From positions 9,747,170-9,811,169 of the forward strand of contig OZ038467.1 in NCBI GenBank assembly GCA_964036295.1: a DNA stretch of 64,000 bases, read 5' to 3'. Positions 35,001-43,394 of the stretch are shown piece by piece (the first letter of the stretch is position 1; each line of letters begins with the position of its first letter). The position numbers and the translations under genes were made by a program. Below the pieces are notes generated by a model. The model did no database searches and was not told the origin of the DNA. It saw only the letters and a program-made list of their open reading frames with translations. Source of the stretch: Plumapathes pennacea. Lineage: Eukaryota; Cnidaria; Anthozoa; Antipatharia; Myriopathidae.

Positions 35001-38000
35001 ATCATTAAACAGTAATAATAACTACTGTAGATGGCCTATTGCAGCTATGCTTGAAAACATGTTGAGGCAGCGAGTCTGTCCGGTTGCATTATTATTTTGT
35101 GAACATTAGTAACCTTTTTGTTTAGAAATGAAATAATGATAATTTTACTATTGGAGTCCAGCATCTACACTAGAAATTACTTAGATATTACTTGTCCACC
35201 AAACTTAAAATGCCATGATGAAATTCAAGTTGATTAATATGTTGTTATCATGTTAAATGCATGGAATTCTTTAAGTTTCAAGTCTAACCTGTGGTATCTT
35301 TGGGATATCCACGTGACGCCGGACTTCTCTGAAGCGACATCCTACGATTTCTATACTGGCCAGGACTTGATAGGTGTTGGATGTCACCATATCTGCTGAA
35401 ATCTGACGACCTCCTTGACCCGAACCTGCTAGTCTCCGGTGTGTGAACTGGTTTTGATCTGCCGTTCATCCTTGCAGAAGGTCGGGCAATTTCTATTCTT
35501 GATGGCCACAATTTACCATCTTGTATGAGGTGAAGTTCTCACTACAAGTGCAAAGAACAGTCACATCAAGGACTTGTTGTTAGTGAAAAATATATATAAA
35601 TAAAAAGGGAAGGAAGGACATAATTAAGGGGCTCAGGAAGAAGACAATATTATGCCAGTAACTGGTTCACAGTAAAAGGGAGGTCTATAATTCCTCCATT
35701 TAAAAAATTAATATTCAAATTCAAAAGGTTTGAAATGGTACTGGCTGCAGTCCTACCCTTCTTGTAGTGCTGTTTCGTGTCCAAAGTGGGAGATTGGGTT
35801 TGACCCACAGCAGACAAAGTGTGTATGCAGGATATTGACAACTGACTTTGTGGGGAAACAAATCAGAGATGGAAGAGAGAAGTACAGTATAATATAACTG
35901 TGGCTCAACATTTGGACCCAAAAAAAAAAAAAAAACTGGTAGAGTATGTGCTATACCGGGACTTCAATATAATTTTAGAGTATTATTATTATTGTGTGAG
36001 TATAGCAGATGTATAATGTTGAATAAATGCCAACTTTTAGGGAGTGTTTTACTAACCACGGACAGAAACCTGTGCACACAGTAAATTTGGTAAAATATAA
36101 TTGATAAAAATATGGCAAAGGTTATCTCTCCTTGTAGTGCCAATTTCTGAACCATAGAGTCTCATTGCTTTGCTAACACGATGGAGTTATGGCAGCATGG
36201 CTGCTATATTGTATTAAAGCAGAGCTTTAAATTCTACTTTAAACTCAACACCTTGTAATATTGCTAATGAGGAACCCTCACTCATAATATCTATAGGGCA
36301 TCACAAGTTCCTCAGAAGTTCTGATATTATTAAAGTCCTGAGTAGATCTCGGGAAGAACATACCTGATATATAGTCACCATCAGGCAAAGTCAAGAAGCA
36401 TTATTTAACTTCCCTCATTTCCATAGTGACAGCTGTCTATCAGCTCTATTTCCTCAGCAACTTCCCTAAACACATCTTCCACCAATTGAATTGAAGGACC
36501 TGTAGTTGAACATTGATATGGAAACCAATATCAGGGTGATCATGAAAACCAATTCTCATTAATTCTTTATGGAAGTTATTATAGGTTTGAGTATGGAGAT
36601 TTGATAGTTGCAGGTGTTTTGCTTTTGGGCAGGTGGCATTTCTTAAAAGCTATATAGTCATATTGATTATTAATAACATACTAACTTTCAAACCCTTTTC
36701 TTTTAGCATGTTGGTGTAGTTCTATCGGTGACTGTTTCTGTATTTAGCTCTCTGATCATATATGCAGCATATTCTTTATATTTTTCCCCAAGAGCATCAT
36801 TTTTCAGAGCAGAATAACAATTTCTTGTACTAATTTATGTATAGAAGACAACATATTATGCCAGCTTGACTTCTATACAGAGTCTTACCTTTTTTTCATT
36901 GGTTCCCAGATAAAAACAAACTTACAGGAGTACAACTGCAATTTAGGCTGGTCTTTGATAACATAATGAAGTGAAAGATAGTTGTTTCTTTTCTACTTCA
37001 CAAAGAACAGCATGTGGAAATTTTAGGATTTTATTCAATTGCCTTGTCTTTCACACTTTATTTTAAATTTTATTCCAGTTTATGGAGTCATATTAATTTG
37101 ATTGTTTTTCATGCTTTCAGAAGCTCCAAAATGTGACAGTACTTATAGTGCACTATAAACCTTATTATGATAGGCTTGCCTCACAAATCTGCACGTACTT
37201 CCTTGGCTTGTGTGTCCTTTGTGACTGCTGCTAATTTTTCTTATCAAACTGATAATATACAGTAGATGAAGATGTCTTTTCATAGCAGCATATATATTAG
37301 AATTCTTTATTGTCATCCATACTGTACATGTAGCCATTAGTGGCTCCATCTTGCATAGATTGCATGGGTTTTACATTTAATCCATTCTTTTATATGCCAA
37401 TTTTTAAAAATCCCCTGGGTATCTAGGATTCATTCTTTTAACTTATCCTGAACAAAATATCAGTGTGGTACCAGAAGATTTGACAGTCCAACCCTGGTAA
37501 TAATCACCTGTGCTTTTCTCCACACTCAGCTTCTCATGGTTTGACTTTGTTTTTAAAGGAGAAATTCTCATCTGATCACTCTTGGGGCTTATTGCTTCAT
37601 TTCTGCCCATTATTTCTTGTTGCCATAGATGTACACAGGGCTGATAGCAGTGAAACTGACAGCACAGCGAGGGCGTGGTTTTAAAAGTGACATTGCACTG
37701 GATAATGTCACTTTCAGGTAGGACTTTTATCACACTTTACAGTAATACCCCCCAGCAACCTATTAATAATATTGGTCAACTGGGTTTCATTGGGTAGTTT
37801 TGAAGCAGGTTTTGTTTACCATAGAGGGAGAAAAGGAAGGGGCAAAGCACTTTTTTTTTTTTCGATTACCATATTGATTATATTATTCAAACTTTATATC
37901 TTAGCTCAACCTTTACACCCCTAATGTACACATGAACATGTACGCTTAGCATGTTGTTTCTGTATTTTTACTGTACTCTTGTTTAGTTATAGTGTTCTGA

Positions 38001-40356
38001 TTATATTATTCAAACTTAATATTTTAGCTCAATCTTTACACCCCTAAGTATACATGAACATGTACGTTGTTTCTGTATTTGTTCTACTCCTTTTTTTCTT
38101 ATTTATTTATTTATTTTTTTGTACTGTACTCTTGTTTATAGTTCTGGATGTGGCTCAGTTGAGGTCTGTCAGTATCCAGCCATCACACCCATCTTCGGAA
38201 CAAACAGTGGAACAGGTAACAGGGTTATTACATGGGAAGGAGTGCAATGTGGCGGAATATCTTTATGAGTCGGTTTTATTATTATTATTATTATTTGAGC
38301 CTGCTTCAGGCGAGAAAAAATATAACTGATGAGAAAAAATATAACTGATGAGAAAAAATACAGCTGTATTGCATGACTTTTCATGCAATAAATATTGTTT
38401 ATCATATGACAAGTGAAGCAGGGCCAAACACTCTAGCCACCGGCAAAAAGCTGACGCATTCGTAAACTTCGCTTGCAAAAATTGATTATGTAAGCTAATA
38501 AACCAGTTGATCTGGTTCCTGATGAGTGCAGTACGCTCCATAGCTGCACTCGTTTTTGTCTTTTTTTGTACTCAAAAATGTGACGTTGTGTAATAAAAAT
38601 ATATATGACATGGACACAACTACATTCAATCCTTTCATTAGGTCTTGATTTATTTCTCTAAGTTTCACACTGTAACTTATTAGTTCTAGTTTTAATCCAA
38701 ATCTTGAGCTGTACTTGACCACACTGATTTTATCATATTGTTTATGTTAGGTGTCCACCTGTCTGTAAGTCAAGGGAAAGTCATGGGAGGTGTCTCGGCA
38801 AACGAAACTTTGAATGGAAATCTGACATTTCCTTACAACACTTGGACACATGTGGCTCTGCAGTACGATGGTCAAAACAGACAACAGGTACAGTATCCTA
38901 CAGTAGTCGAATCTTTGCATCATGTCACTGGAGCAAATACACAGTGTTACAGGAAGTTATTAATTATAATTAAGCAGACTAAGGGTGCATTCGATTGACT
39001 GTATTCCTGAATAGGAATTGCTAAAATGATCCAAAGTTTTGCTTGTTCTGGGGGAGATTGTTTTTCGGGAGTGCTTTCAATACCCTTTGGCTGGCATTTT
39101 GAACAGCTCCCGATACATCTGGACATAATTCAGTTCAAAAGCAAAATTTTTTATCATTCAGTATCACTATTCCTATTCCAGAATCAAAAAGAAAGCACCC
39201 TAATATTCTCTATGATTACAGGTGCTGTATGTGAATGGTCAGAGGGACCTTGTAATGAGTGGAGTGTCAGTGCCAGACACGGAACCCTCACTATTACTGG
39301 GTCAAAATGGCAAGGGCTACCTTAAAGGCCATGCAGATGAGGTACCTCACATTTTACTATTAGGGTTTGATTTGGTAGTTCAATGGGATAAATAGTCCCT
39401 GGTCAGAAGCACATGTAAACCTACAATCCACACAAAAACTGTTGAAACATGTCAAAGCATTTTATCAGCTCCCTTCCCTTTTGCAATGTTGAGAAAGAGC
39501 CGTCAAAAGCATGAGACAACACAGGAGTGTGTCAGCACGTATTGGTGGGGATTGTAGCCTATAGCCATCCTATGTGGCTTTGGAAAGGAGGGTTGTGTGT
39601 ATGTACATGTGTTTGTTACTAACTGTACCTATCACATGCATAGTGTCCCATGATATTGATATCTTACTCAGACATTTTGTCATGATATTATAGATATGGA
39701 TGTGGAAGACTTCTGTGAGTGTGTCACAGATATATGACAAATACCTGAATGGTACAGAGACCAACCTTGCCAGATACTTCAGGTTTGTACTTTCCATGCT
39801 TGTCACAAAGTGTCTTTCATTTGGTCACTGCCATAATCTGGTTGTTGAAAAAGATCAGAATATAAGTAAATAAAAGTCCACTTTGCAAACAGTGTAACTG
39901 TATCTTGATTTGATACAAAAAGGGATGGAGACGTGAAGTGGGCTCAAGAAGAAACCATGATGATTTTTTCTGCTGAACTAGTTAGTCACTATAAAAGATG
40001 GAGAACATCATAAAAATGAGTTCACTTCTGAGTGATCAAATTCACTTCTCTCTCAGAGATACAGGTGTACACCTAGTAGAATTTCAACTAAAAGCTGATC
40101 ACTCAGATGAAAGCTGATTGAACTACCAATATTCTCATGGTATCACCTATACATTGTCTTCTTCAATGGTTGGGATAATCTGTATTACATGAATTCAAAA
40201 GTGAGTACACTCAACTTTATTTCTCTTGTACAAATGGCATATAACAGGTGCAACACCGGTGAAGGCCTTCAGCTTAAAGACAAAAGTGCAGAACAACGTC
40301 CTGCTACTTTGAAAGGTCCTCAGTGGCTGTCATCATCTTTGAAGCTAAAGTACTAA
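20097..40356 (+). CDS. Membrane-anchored thrombospondin-like protein: TM-sushi-EGF-TSP3-TSPC-LamG/MAM
   Basis: Twenty-two exons keep frame: 20097-20183, 22007-22175, 22578-22951, 23490-23685, 23871-24255, 24808-25120, 25683-25790, 26636-26710, 27466-27611, 28188-28310, 28564-28663, 28920-29105, 29455-29580, 29873-30000, 30242-30452, 30835-31026, 37629-37717, 38142-38215, 38751-38887, 39222-39341, 39694-39782 and 40248-40356, giving 1178 aa. A basic stretch KKRR precedes a hydrophobic anchor (about 61-85), predicting a type II membrane protein. Then: a Ser/Gly linker; sushi domain from C143; a partial second sushi-like unit; EGF (about 277-317); thrombospondin type 3 DxDxDG calcium repeats (about 318-575); thrombospondin C-terminal L-lectin domain (about 580-796, ISDERDDDFAGIVFGYQSN); start of a LamG/pentraxin-like fold (797-838); MAM (about 840-1010, DHTTRSGYYVYLEASGP); and the remaining LamG half (1028-1142). 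It lacks TSP1 repeats. Sushi-containing thrombospondins are known in invertebrates; a role in adhesion or matrix is inferred. The exon 1 start is the least certain part. Confidence 0.85.
21544..21974. mobile_element. MITE with AGCCCTGGCCAAATGAG ends and TAA target duplication
   Basis: 431-bp element. Left end AGCCCTGGCCAAATGAGATG and right end CACCTCATTTGGCCAGGGCT are inverted, flanked by TAA on both sides (21541-21543, 21975-21977). Many subterminal copies of 'gcaagtcgatgcaagt' occur inside. The 3-bp TWA-type duplication suggests the PIF/Harbinger superfamily. The right end is 32 bp from the start of exon 2 of the thrombospondin-like gene, so the element abuts the splice acceptor's pyrimidine tract. 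Confidence 0.75.
22430..22550. repeat. Dispersed repeat fragment (family A)
   Basis: Copy of the repeat at 1-130, sharing 'ccgaaagcgt', 'aaacgcaaaac' and 'actttcgacagtcat'. It lies in intron 2 of the thrombospondin-like gene, 28 bp before exon 3. Just upstream (22279-22300) is a long C homopolymer, and 22330-22400 holds an imperfect palindrome (catttcctggcg ... gccaggaaacgcc). Confidence 0.6.
24450..24672. mobile_element. Probable MITE, GTCCACAC-type ends, second copy
   Basis: Begins 'gtccacacgtgaacgg' and ends 'ggaagcgtgtggac', with repeated 'gaaaacg' motifs inside. It resembles the element at 17121-17370. It lies in intron 5 of the thrombospondin-like gene and has no coding capacity. Confidence 0.5.
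26775..26931. mobile_element. MITE, CAGTCAACTCC ends, TA target duplication
   Basis: 157-bp element. The left end CAGTCAACTCCCGGACA and right end TTTGGAGATGACTG are inverted (CAGTCA-aCTCC against CAGTCA-tCTCC), and TA flanks both sides. It is in intron 8 of the thrombospondin-like gene and belongs with the other CAGTC-ended elements here. Confidence 0.65.
27726..27999. mobile_element. MITE, AGGTCCTGTTACACGA ends, TTA target duplication
   Basis: 274-bp element. Left end AGGTCCTGTTACACGAGGCG pairs with right end CTTCGTGTAACAGGACCT, flanked by TTA on both sides (27723-27725 and 28000-28002). The interior is full of 'acatgtcgc/gcgacatgt' motifs. Three-base TWA target duplications are typical of PIF/Harbinger. 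It lies in intron 9 of the thrombospondin-like gene. Confidence 0.75.
31068..31265. mobile_element. MITE, AGCCTGG-type ends, TTA target duplication
   Basis: 198-bp element. Left end AGCCTGGTTTTCACAAGAG and right end CGACGCAAACCGGGCT, TTA on both sides. Same family as 1153-1357 (gagcgacacaag, gcataagcgc). It lies at the start of intron 16 of the thrombospondin-like gene, 41 bp after the donor. Confidence 0.7.
32412..35469 (-). CDS. Small TIR-domain protein nested in an intron of the opposite strand
   Basis: Three exons, 35469-35289, 34985-34782 and 32797-32412, give 256 aa; both junctions keep frame (ACAG|GTTAGA with TAG|AT; GGC|GTGAGT with TAG|TA). The start MNGRSKPVHT is chosen because the reading frame upstream of it meets a TGA just before a possible acceptor; an unseen upstream coding exon remains possible. 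Residues 1-60 are rich in Arg and Ser and probably disordered. The TIR-like domain fills about 129-250: a first strand YKIHIHYGQMDEAWVNDWL, then SRVIIVLTPELL (box 2/3-type strand). The segment between is short, and the usual RDxxPG BB loop and a WC..E motif are not evident. TIR domains signal through TIR-TIR contacts or cleave NAD+; which applies is unknown. I see no transmembrane segment or leucine-rich repeats. The gene lies wholly inside intron 16 of the thrombospondin-like gene. Confidence 0.7.
32826..33126. repeat. Minisatellite, left block
   Basis: Tandem repeat built from 'caatcaatcaaccaactaatggatctgt' type units with variable length (about 35-45 bp), made mostly of tetranucleotide-like 'aatc' and 'gtct/gtca' motifs. 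It lies in the second intron of the nested TIR gene. It was once continuous with 33948-34745 and is interrupted by a transposon. Confidence 0.85.
33127..33947. mobile_element. CAGTCAAACCTC-ended transposon inserted in the minisatellite
   Basis: 821-bp element. Left end CAGTCAAACCTCTATTAAGC and right end GCTTAATAGAGGTTTGACTG are near-perfect inverted repeats. Several internal 'cttaagcggtca' and 'ctctattaa' copies lie near both ends. It splits the minisatellite unit 'ccaac-TA-atgg', leaving TA on each side. TA duplication and ends fit Tc1/mariner-pogo. An 86-codon frame inside (33421-33681) is not recognisable as a transposase, so the element looks non-autonomous. Confidence 0.85.
33948..34745. 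repeat. Minisatellite, right block
   Basis: Continuation of the array at 32826-33126, with units such as 'aatggatctgtcagtctgtc' and 'aatcaatcaa', slowly degenerating toward the right. The continuous minus-insertion reading at the junction (ccaac-TA-atggatctg) matches intact units at about 32880-32900. Confidence 0.85.
35512..37628. other. Rest of intron 16 of the thrombospondin-like gene upstream of the TIR gene
   Basis: AT-rich sequence with no coding region I can support on either strand. It should include the promoter and possibly a non-coding first exon of the nested TIR gene. An A homopolymer lies at about 35921-35934. Confidence 0.4.
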
Positions 40357-41711
40357 GGAATCGAAATGAAGGAAAGCAAATTGCACTATTGATAAGTGCA
40401 GGCAGTGATTAGTCAATGCAAATTTGAAGCTGCCAAAATCTCTTTTCATTTGATCAAGCTCCTTGTGCCTTGAATGTTGGGACAAGTTTTATACTGTTTT
40501 TTGAAACAGTTCTAAGTGTTTTGTTTGGGAGTGTGGTGAGCTATGGTGACGTACGGGAAGTACCATACACTTACCTACAACCATCTTATCATTTTTAGAA
40601 GGTTGGCTTACTGTAAACTTGAATAGCAGATATGTTTTGGAGACCAATGACAATTTCATTTGTTTTAGAGCAAGACATTATTTTTTATATATAACACAGT
40701 ATTGATCCTTGAAAAGTGCTACAGTACTGTAGTACAACTACATAGTACAACTTTCAATATTCTATTCTACTCTAGGCTGGCCATAAAGGAGCCACATTCA
40801 GGTACATTTATCTATATTAGAGAGGCCTTATGTTACTACATAGCTGTTCCATATGACAATGGTTGTAACCATCTCCTTTGCCATTCACTGTATATCTACT
40901 ATACCTGACACACTATCCAACTTTTACATAAATCTAAACATGGAATTCCATGAAAAATCAGTCATTATTGAATGTTATAAATTCAATTCAGTCATTATTT
41001 TTGTCAACTTGTTCACATAACATATACGCACAGTATTTTGATAGCAGGGTTACCACACCTGCATAATAATATGTAAAATATGTAGCTTGAAATATGCAGA
41101 GGTTTCTGTAAGTTGTTAAATTATTAAAAGTTATTTTTCATTATGTAAATGTTATCACAAAATGATGATGTATGGTATATTGTAACTCAATCCATATTAC
41201 TGTGTCAAAACAGTGACAAAGGGAGTGTGTGCAAAGAAAGGTAAAAAATATCACTCATATTATTTTTCCTTTCTTCTGCTCTCCTTGGCTGTGTTTTCTA
41301 CTTTGCAGTTGAAAAGTGAGCAGATAACAAACATGTTTTGGACAAGATTAGTGAAAACTCTGATACAATCCCCACAGTACAACATGATTAGAGCACAGAT
41401 GAGACTTCATCAAAACAGTGTTATCGATATTAGTATTATTATATTGTATGCAAATTTCATTGACTGCCAAAGTTAAAACCCCAAGTTTGCTAAGAATGGT
41501 ATAGTACAGGTCTTTATAAAGATGAAGAACAAACACAGTTACTGGGTATTGCACAAACATTTTATTACAATAGGCAGATAAACTGTACCTTCAAATAATT
41601 GGCAGCAGTTTTCTTGAACTCCACATGTGTATTTAGAAATGGCATTTTTGAAAGGAAGTTTTTGAAAGGAAAAGTATACCAGAATCAAAGTCACTTGGAA
41701 ACTAACTGTAC
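40357..41711. other. 3' region of thrombospondin-like gene, intergenic
   Basis: AT-rich, no supported coding sequence. The convergent NDUFS5-like gene probably ends at a minus-strand AATAAA (TTTATT at 41571-41576). A plus-strand ATTAAA near 41117 could serve the thrombospondin-like transcript. Confidence 0.4.
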
Positions 41712-42574
41712 TCATTTCTCTTTCTCTTCGGCTGGTGGCCATTTCCCTTCTTTGATCAACTTCTGCTTTTCTTTTTGTATTCTTTCAATTCTGGTGTACT
41801 GAAAAAAAGTGAAAAAGCAAAATGATGAGCCTTCACTTAATCGAAAGAAAGTAGCTAAAATTACCCAATGTGTTGCTTGTTATGGGGGAACGTTTTATCT
41901 GGAACTGTTTTGAAAACCTTCATGCTCACATATTGAACAGCTAAGAGGTACTAAATGCACGTGGCTTGAGCTTATTTTGACCCTAAAAGGTACCAATAAT
42001 AGAAGCAGTACCAATACAATAAAAGTTCATTCGACTGACACCTGACCTCAAAACGGTACAACACCACACAAAAATGTCAGCATTTCATATTGAGCACCCT
42101 ATAAAGTGGTACCAAAACCCGTGATTTTTGACCTCTAAGAGGTATGACAAGCATCCCTGTCCTTTTTCATATGGGAGTGCCCCCCCAATGCCGGGGCAGT
42201 TTTGATGACTACTGTACTTCATATAGAGTACAACGATCAGCACCAAGTTTCACATCAACGAATTGATGCCCCTCGATAGTACATGAAGCATAATAGTGTG
42301 GTTAATATAGTATCCATACCTAGTAGTGGGTCTACCTCTTGCCATTTTAGTATTTACTCAACAAAGTTATATATAAAATAACAATTTATTATGTACAAAT
42401 CATTACAGTAGACCAACCCCTTACCAATTTCTTATGGTGTAAGCACTCAATATAGTCCTCTCTTTCACTTCTGCACTTTTGCCACTGATTCGGCCTTCCA
42501 GTCCTTTGGGCACAAGCCATTAGATCCTCCCAGAAAGGGGAGCACCTCGCTCGACCTCCACTCACGCCGTACAT
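41712..42574 (-). CDS. NDUFS5: NADH:ubiquinone oxidoreductase subunit S5-like (complex I accessory subunit)
   Basis: Coding exons 42574-42425 and 41798-41712 give 78 aa, ending KLIKEGKWPPAEEKEK. A likely non-coding first exon ends at AAGAAG|GTACGG near 42698. Two CX9C motifs are exact (C11-X9-C21 and C34-X9-C44), as in the CHCH fold imported into the mitochondrial intermembrane space by Mia40 and placed at the base of complex I. The sequence SEREDYIECLHHKKL followed by IQKEKQKLIKEGK aligns with the vertebrate pattern EYDDFVECLLRQK...RDKLIKEGK. It is shorter than vertebrate NDUFS5 (about 106 aa), missing mainly the N-terminal segment before the first CX9C. An upstream coding exon could restore this, but I see none. 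A minus-strand AATAAA lies at 41571-41576. Confidence 0.82.
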
Positions 42575-43394
42575 TTTCTGCCAAAACCGATAGAAAATAA
42601 GACACCGGCGGCTTAAAACAAATATCAAATAACTTGGGCAGCTCTTCGTAGTCAACAGTGCGATGCAGTAAAACATTTATGTAGCCCAAAACCGTACCTT
42701 CTTAGCTCCAACCTGACCTCACTGCAAAAACCAAAATGGCGACCGTGAATAAACGGGAAGTTTGCAAACCGCTGACCAGAGTGTTCGCTGAGGTCTCGTC
42801 GTGTCGAGGTCCCGTCCTCTCTCCACAGAGGACCGTATTAGTATTGTGGTTTTCCAATTTTATTGGTCTGCAGCATACATTCATTTAATAGATAACATTC
42901 CTTCTGCCGTTGCTTATCTTTTGGACAGATAATGCTTCTGTTTACGGCTTGCGTTGAGAAAACTCGCTGTACGTTCGGGTTTGGGGGGAGAAGGGTGGGG
43001 AGTAGCACTGACAAAAATGTTTGCAGTCTAAAGAGTGTCCAGTTAAATTTAATAGATGGTTTCCAAATGTTCTGGTCTGCAATTTTGCAGGAAAAGCAAT
43101 CCCATATTCATATCGGAAAACAATAACGGGCAAGTTTGGGCAAGCCTTTGTGTTGCATAACAGCATACTTTGTATTGTTTCCCATATTTGGTGGGGTTCT
43201 CAACAACGCGAAATTACCGCGCAATATATCAACCAATGAGCAACAGATTGTTCAATGTAATCAAGCTTCTGATTGGCCAAATTGAAATAGCCGCGCGAAT
43301 TCAAGATTGCGTTGCGGACACCAAGGGATCATTCCTTTCCACAGCTTCTTACTCACAACCTTCCCGTTTTAACTTCGTAGCTTAGTCTTTGCCA
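42575..43394. promoter_or_regulatory. Shared upstream region of NDUFS5-like and RRM2, with CCAAT boxes
   Basis: About 820 bp between the two divergent start codons. On the RRM2 side, CCAAT at 43233-43237 and an inverted copy ATTGG at 43272-43276 lie about 40 bp apart and about 120-160 bp before the RRM2 start codon. Paired CCAAT boxes (NF-Y) are typical of S-phase genes. GC-rich 'ccgcgc' tracts lie between and after them. The NDUFS5-like 5' exon occupies about 42698-42740. Confidence 0.5.
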
